Shown one piece after another: positions 35,201-50,200 of a stretch of 64,000 nt of DNA. Under the pieces are notes generated by a model. It was not told the DNA's origin, ran no database searches, and worked only from the letters and a program-made list of their open reading frames with translations. Each line of letters opens with the position of its first letter. Position 1 is the first letter of the stretch. The translations under genes and the position numbers were made by a program. This DNA is from Apus apus (Eukaryota > Chordata > Aves > Apodiformes > Apodidae). The stretch covers positions 64,190,905-64,254,904 of the forward strand of contig NC_067312.1 in assembly GCF_020740795.1 (NCBI RefSeq), given 5' to 3'.

Positions 35201-38200
35201 TGTAATTACTAGAAAAGTTGATTGGTCTGCTCCCCCACACAGAATGGGTAGTGAAATCTCTCAGTTTAACAAGGTGTCCAGACAGGTCTCGGTGATTGGT
35301 GAGAGGTTCTTATGACTTTCACTGTGACTCCCGATAGAGCCTATTTGACAGGCTTAGAGAGCAATTTCCAAAGCACAAGTACTTGGCATACTTTGAGAAG
35401 TGCAGGTATTTGGGGGTGGTAAGTCCTGATTACAGAGAGGGGTGATTCTGATGGTAGTGATGGTGACATTTTTCTCAGGAGCCTTTAAGTAGTCTTGCAA
35501 GAGGTAAATACTTCAAAGGATTTGAACTCTTTACTGCATGTCATGAATCACTGTTGACTGTCATGGACTGTTAAAGATGATAAAATGGCCCTACTACAAT
35601 TCTCCATTACCTTGTTTTGTGTTTATGGCATTACTGAAGGAAAAGTCATGAGGCATCTTTTTTTTTCATTGTTTGGTGTTTTTTTTTCCGTTTAAATATC
35701 TGATTGACCGTGTCGTTCTCACCTTCGACAAAGGAGCAGTCTCCCAGAGTTAAACCCTGAGGCACTCTGCAGTTTGCAGCTGTTAAAGTGGAAATCTGAT
35801 TTGGCGACTCATTTCTAGTCAGTTACACAGCTCAATGATACTTTCTGAGTTGTTATATAGCCTTGTTTACTGGTGTCTGACGTACAGATGAATGCTAGGC
35901 CTGAATTACTAGTTGTGCTGAAAACAGTGACTCAGCTGCCATAACCTGAATCTTGGCTATGTGAATCCAGTACCTTCTGAGAGAAAGTTTCTCTATACCT
36001 GAAATTAATAAGCAAGGACACAAAAATAACCCAAAACAACAACAACAAAAAACAAACACTAAAAAAAACCAACACATCTATTTGTAACATAAGTAATTCT
36101 TCAATGCATTTTATGTGTCCTTCTGCTTATATAGTGTAAATTAAAAAAGAAAAAGCAACGAGTAACATTTTAGTTAATTCTTAAGTGCAGCTGTAACTGC
36201 TGTTGGATATTTTTCCTCTTTCCTTACTTGTTTCTCTAAGTTTCTATGTTTAGCAAGTAGACAAATTGGAGTATGACATATCAGTGTACATATTTGGTTT
36301 GTCCAAAACCACTTCCATTTTCCAAGTTTACTGTCCTACTGTAACTGAGAATGAGTGTTGAAAAGTTTCTAGGCTGTTTGGCCACTCTTTGGTAGCTTCT
36401 TTAGTATTGTATGCAGTGACTCTGAATGTTCCAGCAGAGGTGGGCAGTAAAATTGGTAGGGGATTAATCTATTTTACCATTTGGCAAGACCTGCAACAGC
36501 AGAAAAAGCCTTAAACAGAAAGCTTTCATGGTACGTAACAGTCCTGCAACTGTTAACTGATCTTTCAAATGCCACAGTCACTTGCTGCATCAGGGTTTAC
36601 TGTACCTGATGCAATATGATAAATGTTCTTGTGACAAACTGCAGAATCTGAAGTTTCTTATAAACCTGTTTATCTTCCTGGACATGGTGAAAATTTACTG
36701 TGAAGGCATTGATGAATTACATATGAATTTATGGAGACTTGGCCTGTTACTGAACATTACGGGAGACAAGGCATCTTGCTAGTTCTCAGTTACTCCTGTC
36801 CTGTGTTTCAAAGATCTCTTTTTTTATCTTGCTTATGAAGTGGCTTGCAGCTGTAGGTGCTGCAAAACTCATCTGTTCATAATGGCTGGTGGGACAAGAG
36901 GTTGGGACAGAAGCAACTTCTTAATGAAGTGGTCATGTGTAACAAACTAAATGTAGGTGTCTGGAAAACACTGCAACAGTTAGAGTGCAGTGGAGAACCT
37001 GCTGCTTGCTGCTGTCCATGTGTTGCTAAGAGAGTCTATACACACAGTGTATAATGAGGGTGGCTTTCCAAGACACCGTCCTGTTGACTTGCTACAGGAA
37101 TTGATCCTTGCTGCTTGCTTTAGTCAGAAGCAATTTTCCTAAGCTATTGCATAACAGAAGGTTTACTTTCTGCATCAATGTAGTTACATACCAGATCTTT
37201 GCTTGGATATTGAAACAGTCCACTGCATGTAAGTCAACAGAAATGCCATGCTCTAGCTGCTGTTGCAGGGTCCTGCTGAGTAAACTGGTGGGGAGAGGAA
37301 GGAAACTAGTCTAGGATCTGTATCTTCTCATCAATGCAGTGTTTTGAAATGCAACTTCTGTTGAGGAGTCATGACAATAGTATGTGTCACTGATGTAAAA
37401 GCACTGAATCTTGGTCTTGTGTCTTCTAGAGATATAAATTTTTGTGCTGAGTTTCTCTTTTGGGTGGTATCCTCTCAACCTGATGCCGGCCACTGGTCTG
37501 GGAAAAGCCAGCAAATCCAGCCGTTTTGAACAAATTGTACTGAAGCACACAGATAGCTGCACACACATGTCAAGGTGTTGTGTGCAGACAGTTGCATGCA
37601 GAGAGAGGGCCATGGCCAAAAGGAGGAACTGTGATTTTCTTAGCTGCAGCAGTACATGATGAGGCATCTTCGTATTCTTTGTTGTGGTTGAGTTCTCCCA
37701 GAAGAAAACTAAGCTGCAATTCTGTGTGTGATTGCAATGTGATTTTTTAGATTTTCTGTCAAATTGGAGGACTGTAAAATTCTGCAATGCTACATTAATA
37801 CAAAAAGAACATTTATTTTGAAGTCACATTTAGCCTTAAAGCAATCTGTAGTGCTGCAGTTCATATGTTGCAATTTGCTGCAAAGTGAAAGGAAGGTTAT
37901 TATAAATAATGTTTGCGAGGGAGTTGCCCCAAATTATTACGTACCTGTCATTTGCTTTTTTGTCTGTTATCAAAAGGTCTGTATCCATAGTGTGGATAGC
38001 TATAAATTGTACTTTGTTCTGAATTTCTAGAACTAGTAACAAACATGGTCTGCAATAGTTTAAGGAGTATGTGTGCTGGCTGACTTTTCTGGAGGAATTA
38101 TGAATTCCATATGAATGCTTTGGACTGATAGTTGACTATGAAGCCTTGCTAACACATGGAGATAATAGAGATGACCAGTTCACTGTGCACTAATACACTG

Positions 38201-41200
38201 CTAGATTCTGATATTTTAGCACACTGATGAAAGATCTACTGTTATTAAGAACTAGTTCAGGGTGGAATGGTAAGCCACTTAAATAAGGTCCACAGAGTCC
38301 AAAGAGCTGTGTCACTGGTGATTAGTAACAGACCCTCCATCCTTTCCCAGGAAGAAAAAAAACAACTTTGATTGCAGTCTTTGGTTTTGCTTTGGTTTTG
38401 CAACTTTAGTTACTTTTCTAAATTAAGTCCTGTTTTACTCTTGCCTTGAAATTTACTTAAAGAAATTTGAAAATATTTTCTGCTGAGTACCTTGAAGCAT
38501 CTCTTGCAAGTAGTCAGCTACAATCAGTGGTATTACTTGTGTCATATATGGAGAATGCTGAAGCAGTTAAAAGTCAGGCTTCTCACTACATCTCTGGTCT
38601 TAAACCAAAACCTGAACATTTGAAAAATCATAACCAGTAGCTTCAACTCTGTAGAACTGTTTGATACCATTTTTTTGCCCTCTCCAGAAAGCTTCCCACC
38701 ACGTGGCCCTTATGTCCAACAAGGAACACTGACCTTTACAAATGAACAGTCTTTTTAAAAAAAGGCTTGTAAAAGTAACCTTTGTGGTTCACACTGAGTC
38801 TTTTAAAGGATAATGTTTTGAGTTTGAGAACCTTTCCTGCACTTTTGTTTAATAAATCTTCAGGTTTTCTTGTAATGCAGGACATAAGCAACGTGGTGGT
38901 GTAGGATAGGGTTAATGGGCTGTTCTAGAGAGTGTATTTTGGATACTCTAACTCTTTTTCCTTAGTAACTGCTGGGAAAGATACCAGTAGAAGATACTGG
39001 TATAAAACTTACCCTTCTTAATGGACAGAGTCAAAGGTCAAACTCCTGGGTTTTTTTCCAGCTTTTGCCATTCTGTCATCTTAATATCCTTCATGGAACG
39101 GTGACAGAGATAGTGGGAAAATACTGACTACTGGAGAGTTAAATAATCTTGTTATATATATAATATGTTGCATAAGATATGGCCATAAGTAGCTAGGACA
39201 CCTATTTACACTCTGCAAGATGACACCTGCAGAACAGGGATTTCCAAAATGCTGCCTGCTGTCCAACCCATTTTGTGCCAGTTACTGAAATGGTATTGTA
39301 AGTCATTGCGGTGCTTAAAAGTCTTTCTGGGCATGCTGCAACTGAAATCACAGTATGAGCTGGTATGTCTGTGGTGTCTTTGTGCTATAATATCTCTTTC
39401 CCAGCAGGCCAAAAGTGCATAATGAAGTCTACTCTTTACTCCTTTTCCCATGGTAATAGTTAGAAATGGTAGTTGCAGGAATCAGCAATAGTAAGAAAAA
39501 ATAAGCAAGGAAGAAGTAAAATTTATCTCTGATACAGTATTTAATGTTAATATTTATTTTATTTTTAAGTGGCAGAGAATTAAGATTTCTCTTCCAAATG
39601 CTGTTTAGCTTATTTTGTTTTGCTATAACTGCTTAAGTGTCTTCTGAACTACTCTTCTTTAGAAACTGTGCTCCTCCCTGTTTGGCATGATGACTGGTAA
39701 TTTCACACTTACCCTTATTTATTTAAAGCCATGGCAACCACCATACTGAAATGTCATCAAGTAAAGTCCAGGTCTCAATGCTGACTGATGATGCAAAGTT
39801 TTGCTCTCTAATAAAATGCGGCCTGTAAAGGACAAGCTTCATAAGGCAGCTACGCCCTGTCTTCAAGCATTTGCTCTAATTTCAAGGCTTTCCCATGTGG
39901 TGTTGCTCAACATGTAGCAAAACAAGTTCTTGTGAGCCCCTTGAGCATTCCTCGTATGTAACAGATTAGATATTCAGGCTTTGTTAATTTTTTTCTCCTC
40001 CTTCTCTCTCCCCCAAAAAAACCACCAAATGTGGAACAAAAGACCAAACACAAACAAGTCTTGAAGAATTGTTTCTCTTTGTTGCAAAGTGCTATTTGTT
40101 AATTACAGAGACACTTAGCGCAATTCTGAAGTGAGACATCACTATAAACACTTACTTGCACCAGTGATTTTGCTTGGGTTGTGCTAAGCTGCTTTGAAGG
40201 GGACAAAGGGAAGGGAGTAAGTGTTGCAATACAGTATTGTGCAATCCCTGGCTTTCAAATAGAAAATGATGTGCAAATCGGCCCAGGCTTCACACCCACC
40301 AAAATTTGGCCCCTGATTCTTACTCCTCCCACTCTTCTTAACTAGGAATGGGTCTACTGGCTTCTTGAGGTCAAAAGGAGAGAAGGGTAGAGATCTGAAG
40401 GGAGGGCATTATCAGCATGCTGTGAAAGGCCCTGAGTCTCCTGGGCCTTAAAACTCAAGTTAATCTGTTGGATTACCACTATTTCATCGTGGATGAAAGT
40501 AACCCTTAGGCTCCCTATACAGACTGTTACCAGGAAAGGCAGCTGGATCTGTGTTGCTGAATAAGTTGTCTTGGTGAAGTAGCTCTACGGCTTTGAGTGT
40601 TTCTCAGTCCTGAGTCACAGAACATTGTTCCAGGGCAGTTTCTTTTTCCTGGAGTTGTTCTTCTAAGGCTGGTGTGTTCTTCATGCAGTTTCTGCCTAGA
40701 CTGAAAATCTTTCTGAGGCTTAGGGGACCACACATGTGCCTATGCTGTGTGATGTTTGTAATGGCTAATGTTGTATCACTGAGAATATCCACCCTAAGAA
40801 AGGAGCAGCTCTGGATAGGTGCAGACTGGGGCAGATGAAATCCATCATTCTTTGAGCAACATGTCTTTGCATCAGTTGAATTGAGCAATTCACTCCCATC
40901 AGCAAAAAAGGAGAGAGCTTTTAGGTGACAGGGGCCAGCTCTGAAAGTACTTGGATGTTTTCTGGTGCCTGGTTCTTGCTGAACTTCTTTGATACAAAAA
41001 AGGCTCTGTGCCTTGCAGTACTGTGAACCTTGCAATATCATGTGCAGGAGCTGCTGCCAGGATCACAAAAATCCAGTGGTCCTTGTTGGGATGACAGCTG
41101 TGCCACATGCTGATCAATGGGCCAAAGGGATCTCCCAAAAAGGAGAAGCTGCCTTTGCCTGCTGGGTAGCCACCAGCATCCCTGAGCTCTCTTTTTGTCC

Positions 41201-41548
41201 AAAAGGAGAGGTGTGAGCAAACTGCCACTTCCTACAGCTCTCAAATCCTGATTCTTCCCAGGCCTTCATGCATGGCACGTAGAGTTTCTCATTCAGGATA
41301 GCTGTTCAAAACGAAAGGTGGAGACAGAGCAGTGCAGATTTGGCTTTGCTCTTCCAGCAGCTTATGTACAACTAGTTGGTGGGTGGTTATCTGCCTACAT
41401 CCCTTCCTGGGTTCTTGTAAGCTGGGTTTATATGTACCTTCTTATTCTGCCTTATTGAATTAGCTGGCACAGAGGAAGCCTCTGAGAAACCCTTTCAAAA
41501 TGCCTGCTACAGGAAGAATTTTTAAAAACTACAGTATTTTAATAGATT

Positions 41549-41660
41549 AAAACCAAACAAACCAAAACAAACCAACCAACAAAAAAAGAACAAAAAAAAG
41601 CCCAGAAAAACCAACACAAATGCAAACAAACAAAAAAGCATACAAAAAAATCCCAACAAC
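41549..41660. repeat. AAACC/ACAAA-rich low-complexity region
   Basis: A-rich sequence of repeated aaaccaaac, aaccaacc and acaaacaaac words over about 110 bases. Confidence 0.85.
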
Positions 41661-44209
41661 CAAAACCACACCAAGAAATTTCTTTGTATGGATACAGAAA
41701 TACTTCCCCTTTTTAAAAAACCTAATAATTTTTGGGAACTCTTCGAACAAGTGTGCTGGCAATGACATGGCACACAGACAGAGGTAATAATAGTGAAACA
41801 AAATTTGGTAGCTAATTGTTTGCTGGATTTGGTCAGGAGAGGTTTATTAAGGACACCTCTGACAGCTTTTTTCTGATGCGGTGATTTTTTTTTTAAATGT
41901 AAACAGAAGCTACAGGGCTTAATAATATGCAACTGAGGATTATGTCCATTGTAATTTTATTATGTTACTTTTAAAATATATATAGCATTATATTAAAAAT
42001 ACATATTTCTGAGACAAAGTGGACAATATTAGTTGGCATCTTGCACTTGATTAAATGTAAAACATTTCTTAATTTAGTGATGTGCTTAGGAGAATACTGT
42101 AACTTACTGATTATACAACAGTGATAACTGTGTTTACAATAATGTCCCAATTCCTACTGTTCAGTGGTAGCCAACTTGTTTTTAAATTAAAAGTAAGGTA
42201 TACTGTGATTGGCAATCTTGGAAAAATTAACTTAATGCTGCTACTGCTAAATACTGTGGGATGGATACCATGGGTTTAAATGGCAGCAGAATTGTGTTCC
42301 AAGCCTCTGTCTTAAGTGCTTATGACTAAAAGGCGACTTGCCTTGTGCTCATTTATGTATCCCTGTGTGTAGTACATCAGTTAGAAATCTGTTAATGATT
42401 GATTTGTAACACTAGGACTTTTATGGAGATCACAGTGGATTTTTCGTTTGTTTCTTAACAGACATTTTGGAATGTATAACATTGATCCTTGTGCTGGAAT
42501 TGTTTACATGCAAAAAGGTATGTATGATTTTTTGCAAACTGCAATGTGCAATTTTGTACATGTGTTTTAAACTAAAGAGTTTATAAGGAAGATATTGTAT
42601 GTACAGTACTTGGACATGAGTATTATTTCTTTGATATAAATATCTAGAGGAAAATTAAAATTGCTTTATATTCATATTTTTGGCTATGTTCTTTATTATT
42701 TCAACAAGAAGTTTAAATATCAGCTTAAGGCATAACCATAATTTTATTGGAAAATCCAGGAAGAAATTGTTGATCTGGGCTTTAAAAAAATATTTTAAAA
42801 TCATGCTTAATATGCTGCTGCTTTCAATTGCATCAACATTTTGAAGTACAAGGAAGGAAGAACTTCCTGTAGATGTGCTGCTCTTCAGGATAACTTCCTA
42901 TGTGCTAGTTCAGGTGGAAATGAAAAGTAAATTTTTAAAAGAGCAAGAGAAGAGAGGAGAGAAAGCCCAGCTTTGGTGACATCAGGCAATTGCTTAGAAA
43001 ACCTGACTGGAGTAATCAGCACTGTGGGATGGAACTCCAGTTGCCTGTGTCTTGACTCTTCTATTTGAGCAGAACAAGCGATGGTAAAAAGTTTTTGCCA
43101 TTTCAACTATTCCAAAGTCACATCTGGAGCAAATCTGTTGAATAAGGCAACTCCTTTTCTTTCCTGTGATCATTCTTATGCCTGTTGTTACGTTTTGATA
43201 TATTCCCAAGACAGAACTCCTCAGTAAACATCACCACGTGCTAAAAACAGTTCTGAAGTCACAGCTGAAAGCTCCCTTGCTCTGGGAAGGCAGCCCTGCC
43301 TTTCAGACACATCCTCCCAAACCGAGTGACGAGGGGAAGGACTGAGTGCCAAGCCCCACCAAGAATGCTCTGAGGATGCCAAGTTCCAGCAGCAGCCGAG
43401 GAGCACGGCAGTGCCAGTGGTGCTGGCTGCACCAGCTCACATCTCACACATGGCTGGACCCTGGCTCATTCTCCAGAGGTGCTTGGGTTCTCCAGCACTG
43501 AAGAAATGGTAGAGGGACTGGTTTCTTGTGGCTGAAGATACAAATATTCAGATTTCAGAAGCAGCGAGAATTCAGAGGGGGAAGCAAAAAAAGGAAGCTG
43601 TGAGTGCACTGTAGTTCAAGCTGTACATTGGCACTTCTGTTTTATGACCACACAATCAGTTTGGTGTGGGATTACTGTGACTTCTAAATTTGAACAATGC
43701 CTCCCTCCATGCTCTGGGAGTTACTTAATGCTTTTTAATCTCCATGTTATGCATGTCTGCAGGCTGTGTTTCACACATGCTAGCCTCCTCCAGAGGCTCC
43801 ACTCCTTCCAGATTTCCACTCTAATATAGATTTCTTCCTCAGAGAGTCTGTAGCACTCTTGTAATAATCTTGATGCTTTCCAAATGAAATACAGAGGAGA
43901 GGAAGAATGACAAGAAGGTCAAAGGCTTTAACACTTCGATAGAGGCTTGAAGGTATTGTTGCTAATTTTGGATTTCAATTTGAACTTAAGAGCCTAGTTC
44001 CATAGAAAAGTGTTTTGAATATGTGGTGTAGGAACTGATGTACTTGTTCTCTTTAAGTTTCAGTTCTTCTGGCCTTGAGTGTCTCAGAGTGGTGCCTTCA
44101 GAAGTTCTCAGGGAGGAGACAGCGTAGGCTAATTGAGCTCTATTATCCACAGGGTGTGGAGCAAAAGCTGGGTGTTTGTATTTGTTGAACAAACTGCAGA
44201 ACCATGTTC

Positions 44210-44252
44210 ACTTTTTTTTCTTCTTCTTCTTTTTTTTTTCTTCCCCCCCCTC
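44210..44252. repeat. Pyrimidine tract (TTC)n/T/C
   Basis: An unbroken run of T and C including ttcttcttcttc, a T run and a C run, on the plus strand. Confidence 0.85.
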
Positions 44253-47200
44253 TGAGATGGTGCCTTTCTCTTCATCTTCTCTCTCTGGGGTCCATGCAAG
44301 ACATGGCCCTTGCAGCTTCTAAAATTGATGTCCCAAGGTAATATTACAACAGGTCATCACCTTTTCCTCATTACTACCTGTCTTCCAGACTAAGTGAGGC
44401 AAAGGCCCAGTAGTGCTCTTGCAGCCTGCAATATCTTTTCCTTCATCCTGGGTGACTCAGGTTCTGGCGTACGCCCTTCAGATAGATCTGACAATTATAT
44501 CATTTGCCAAAAGTCAAATAGCAAGTGACACTCAAAAGCTGTGAACCTCTCTCAACTCATCCTGATGTGGGCTGGTTAATTTCTGTTTCACCTGCAGCTG
44601 GCTGCATAAAAGTAATTTTTAAAAGTTCTCTCTTTCTCTGGTGTGACGTAGCAACATGCAAGATATGATACACATGTTGCATTGGGTTTCCCCCCACCAA
44701 CTGTAAATGAGGTCAGGAAGTGTTAATGACAAGATTTCAGCACATTTGGGCAGATGTCTCATCATCTGAGCCATCCTGCTGAATCCGAAATTTGTGCCTT
44801 CGTCATTCTAGTTGTAGCTCTTAAATGTCAGTCCCAGAAAGTCCCTGCTGCAGGGGAGGTGGGGAGCTGATGGCTGTAACCGACAGGCACGTCAGTTCAG
44901 GGAGGTGTTTGGATGGAGGGGGCTGTTCCTTATCATCAGCCTGCAGTCTGCAAGTTGGGCAGGGATGGAGGCCTGATTGCCAAGAGTCCAAGTTGCAAAG
45001 GCCAGTAACAGCTTCATGGATACATCTCATGGGCAACAATTTGACTGCTATGGGCAATGTATCATAATGATTAACTTTTAGAGAGTATCTGAAACCTCAT
45101 TCTTCAGGAATAAAGTAACACAGACAGGTGCAGGAGAAGACAAATAGGACAGCCATACTTAATAATTTCTGACCTTGCAGCTTTTACTTATTTGTGGATG
45201 CACTTGGAGTCACCTGCTGTCTGAGTTATCCTGTTGTGTTAAATGGACTCCTGCTCTGTTCAGACCTGGCAGCTCCTGGAGACCTGTAGGCACAGTCACA
45301 TAACCGACTACACAGCAGCTCTGAACACCACACTACTAAAGCTAAATAAAGCTGGAATTAAATGTACATTCTTTTCTCAGCTTAGTGTGTTTGAACTTTT
45401 TTTCTTTAATCAAGCAAGATGTTGGGTTTTTTTCCTTTGAGACCTGATAGAGCAGCCTCTCTGCAGTTCCCGTAGGGAGCTTGCTGCTCCTGGTAGCTGG
45501 CTGGCAGGACAGCCATCAACTCAGTTGTCCATGGCCCTGAACTGTGGGCCCAACTGAAAGTACTGTGAAATGGGTTGTTAGCTGCTACCATTGCTTCTGC
45601 TTAGCAGCCTCATTGAGGGGCCTTAACCAAGTCTTACCCCTGAAGGAGGTTTCCAGATACCCGTGGCCTGTGCTCTACAGTGGAACAGCCATGCCCTCAC
45701 ACTACCCTGTTCCTCAGCAGTCAGCTGCACCTTCTAATGCTCTGCAAGTGCTGATACTTATAAACAGTTGGAAAAAGAAACTCTTTGCCTTCCTCTCCAC
45801 TCCTTTCCCACCCTTTCTGTCTGCCCGAGCTCTCCTTTGGTGCCTCCCACTCACTGCTTTTCTCTAACCCTAACGCTGCGTCTCCATCTGCTCCCTCTTG
45901 CTGCAGCTGGCAGACTCCCCAGCTCCCGGCTTCCTCCCCTCTCTTGTTGCCTTCCTTGCCTAGGTGTGTGGGGGGACTTCTCTGCTCTGTGGCTCAACGA
46001 ATATACCGTCTTGAAGAGAAAAGGACAGAGAGCATGCATACTGGCAGGAGTGTCCCCTTCCACAGTTTCATCTGTTAATGTACAAAAGGCGAAAGTGTCA
46101 GTTCAATGAACTAGTAAACTGAGCAACAGGTGCTGCTGTAGAGGAGAGGCACTGCCTAACACATGGGGTCAGCACGGCCTTGCTGTTCTGGGCTGGGCCG
46201 GACCAGGGTAAAGCTACAGTATGGCCTTAAAACTGGGTGGGCTTTTCGGATTTTCCCCTGGGCTCCAAGGAGCTCTTGGATCTTTGAGGTTCCTGTTTAG
46301 TGTGCTTAAATGGGGGAGAAAATGAAGGAAAATCCCAGAGAGAAAATTACACACAACTGAGACTAATGTAAATACTTTGAGGTAAAACAGCAGCATGGGG
46401 AGACTTGTAACTATTCCCCAAAACACACTTCAAAAAGCCAGCAACTTGAAGGTAATTAGGAAAGCATAACAAAGATGCCAGGTAACCTCTGCTGTCTCGC
46501 CAAAGGGCAAGGCTCTCCAGGATGTGCAGTTGGAGATTAACAAGTTGACTGAGGGGGAATGTATTCCAACCTCTTTTTCTCCTCGCTGTAGCCTTTCAGG
46601 GAGAGATTTAACTCCAGGTGCTGGCCTGCTCAGCTGATCTCAGGATATTATCCACTCTCCCTCACTTGTAATTTCTCTCTTTCACTGTGCGGCTATTTTT
46701 GGTGGGTGGTGGACAAAATGCTTTCTTACTGCCTATTCTGAAGTCTGCTTTCAGACCACCTGAGAGCATGCACAGTGGGCAAGACAGATGTGAGCCAAAA
46801 CCCAGCTGTGCAAATGATGCAGTCTCATTAAATCATTGAACACCTTTAATCCTCAGTATTCCCCTTGGATCACCTCTTGCCTTTCTGAAAGTGCTGGAGT
46901 CCCCCTGATCACTGATTCTGGAGATTTTAAGGGACACTCTTGCCCATGGGCTGCTGTTTGGGAACAGCCACATGGGCTTTCCAGTGTCTGTGTAGCTATG
47001 GCTCTGGCAGCATGACTCATGACAGGCCTTTCCCAGTGCCTTACCAGTTAATCCTTTCAGTTGCTTTGAATGAGACGTGGGGCAAATGTGACTCATTGTC
47101 GTTTTCTGGAAATTACAGATTTGCAAAGCGTGGCCCAGGGGAGTGTCTGCCTTGTGCCATGCAGCTGGGAAGGATGTGCAGCCACCTCCTGCCCTTGTTC

Positions 47201-50200
47201 CCTTTCCCTTCTACTTTCAAAATTAACATCACTGCTTTCTGTTTGACAGCCAAAACCAGGAGAGACTTTCTAATATCCTCTGTTGCCTTTATGTGGAGTG
47301 AATGTACTGGGCTAGAAGGTGGTATTTCTTGAAGAGAGGAGTTTGCTACATGTTGAACTGCAAGCTGGCGTTACTTTGTTAAAACCACATACTTTTTTTT
47401 TTCCTTGCTACACACACCAACTTTGCAAGGAGCTGTGGGAAGGTGAGTCCCTTCTTCTCCGACTGATCTGTGGCTGTTACAGCTGGGTACTGCTGTACTG
47501 GCAGACAGGCTGGTGCGTCATATTTGCCCCTTTGTGCTGCTTCTCACATCTTCATGCCACTGCAGCAGCTTCATCACCTCCGCGGAGCAGGCATCCTGCA
47601 GCAGAGTCCACCTGGGCAGGAACAGTTACAACATCTGGAGCCTGACCTTTTGCTATGCTGTTCTCCTCCAGTACCTGCCAAATTAAAACCAAGTGGGGCC
47701 TTCTGCAAAGCTGCTGCTCCTCTCCAACAGTCCTTGCACTAGTGTTAGTCCTGCCTGAACTTTCCTAGGTGCATCAGGGCCACCAGTATTCTCAGGACAC
47801 ACAAGGAACACTTTGGGCATCTTTGCCCCACTGCTAAATAATGGGAAGGGTCTTGCTGCACTTCTTGAGCTTTAGAGGCTATGAGCTCAGGAGAGGAAAG
47901 AAAAAAAAGAAAGAAGAAAGAACAGGGAATTGTAGTTTCTTCTTGCTCCTTCAGCTCTACATCAGGGCTCTTCCAAGGGGCTACAAGGTACCCAGCCAAA
48001 CTGAACACCCCACAGGGGAGCTGAGGATCCTGGGAAGGATGGACCACAGCTGCCTTAATTGTACAGACCATGCACAAAGGTTCTGAGCCCACCTGTGCCC
48101 ATGGGTTGGCCACGTATGCAGGAGACTCTCTCTCCTGTCATCTCCTTCATCTCCCTGCAGTCTCCTGTTCTGGAGGGAGGGAAGTACCACACTGCTTGGC
48201 TCTTCTTCCCAAGTGCTGTGCACTGGGAAAAACAGGGTGGAGTCTGTAGGTGAAGATGGCAGTTCTATAAGCAAAGCACTGGAGGAGCTGTGGGAGTTTT
48301 TGCAACCACCACTGGCAGCATTTTGCTGAGACAAGGAGACCCAAGCGGCCATCCAGGCTATCTCAGGTGCAGCACTCCTCATTGTCCACAAGTGATGATT
48401 TTATCTAGCATCCATCTCCTCCTGACAGCACAGCCCAACAGAATAAAACTACACACAAAATGAAATGCAGCCATCCCAAGCTACAGCTCTGCATTCAAGG
48501 CACCTGTGGGTGGGTGAAAAAGGTGCAGCCTCAAGCCTCCAGTCATCCAGGCTTGCAGCAGACCAGAGCCTTAGCAAAATGAGAGAGAGAGGCTTAGCAT
48601 TTACACAAAGATCCAAGGAAAGCAGGCTTGGTGTCTGGTCCTGCTCTTCACCTCCTTGTGCTGTGCTGGACATGACTGGTGGGCTCTCCAGCAAGGAAGC
48701 ACTTGCTGCAAAGACTATAGGTGTATTTGACAGCCTGGACATCTCTGTCTTTGAGTTGCCACTTCCACTTTTTCCAGCACCAGCAAAGGAAGGCATGCAG
48801 GAAGGCATTGCACACAGGGCCTGTGCCCTTGTAAGTTGGTATGTATCTGAACACCCCAGGGTGTGGATGGAGCAAGCACCATGTTCAAGGCACTGAAGTG
48901 AGAACCTGGGCAAACAGGAGTGAGGTAGTGTCTGAGACCACAGAGCAAATATTTGCCTGCTATGCAATTTGGCAGATAACTGAAAGCCAGCCAGCAAAGG
49001 GTGGAAGAGTCTGGTGGAGACAAGGCAGTGCTTGTTTACTCAGCCATTCACAGGACACAAATGCAAAGTCAGGGCCATCCATGCCTCCTGGGTGGCTGTG
49101 AAAGATGAAGAACAGGATTGGGTCAGTCACAGTTGGTCTTCATTCTGACCACAAGTGTGTGTGCCATCTCAGAGATGGCTCATCTGCCTCTGATATGCTG
49201 GCTTGTAGCTATGAGAAGCAGCTCTCCAGGCAGGAGGAGGGAGCGAAAAGACTTCTTCCCAAAAAAAACCACAACAAAACAAACAACACTGGGCTAGTCA
49301 GAATTAGATTCCCTTTCTAATCAAGAGATCAGATTTTAAAAGGCAGAAAAAAGTATTTTTGTGGTATCTTTTTCTGAGCAGTAACAAAACTTGGACTCTG
49401 TCTGGATTAGCAATGTTTGGATTGGGTCAAGGGAGTTATATTCTTCTTTTTTTGTACCTGGTTTGGCTGTTCAAAAAAACCTTTGTGTATCCTGCTTCCT
49501 CAGACATATTTGGTAGCACAGGGGAGGCTTCATCCTGGTAGTTAGAGCTCTCTTGACCCCAGAAGTGGTTGTCTTGATGTGACAGTGTCTGTATGTCCCC
49601 CAGAATGGGGAACCACTCCAGCAAGGAGCCCCATCCTCAGGCCAGGCAAGGAGAACCAGGGCATCAAACTACCCCTCTCACAAAATATTTCAGGTGGTTT
49701 CTCTTCAGTTTTCTCCCAGTCATCCTGTCAATGTGAAAATCTACATAGTGTTAGACACCACCTTCATGTTCAGGGATGAAAAACTGCTAATGTACAGTTG
49801 TACCCCTGGACAGAAGCCTCCTGGCCCCTCTGGAAATTAGGAGGGACTGGATAATGCATTCCAACACCTGAAATGCAAGAGAAACACATTTGCCCCTGAA
49901 GATACTTGTTCACCCTCTGTCCCTGGACTGGATATTGTCCCTGAAGTAACTGCTAGGGGGTAAGAGGAGACCACAGAGTGGGAAGACTCACATGAGGCCC
50001 AGCCACCATGACCTGCCCTGCTGGCCAAGCCCTTGCCTTACTTGGCCACACACAAGCCTGTCTCTGCCCCTGGGGGAAAAGCCTGCCCCTCTCAGGCATC
50101 CTCCCTACCCCCAGGGAGAACCCAGGGCGGGAAGGGTTGTGGGAGAGGAAATAATTTTCTCAACCAAGCAGTGCGTCGTACAGGATAATAAAAAGGATTT

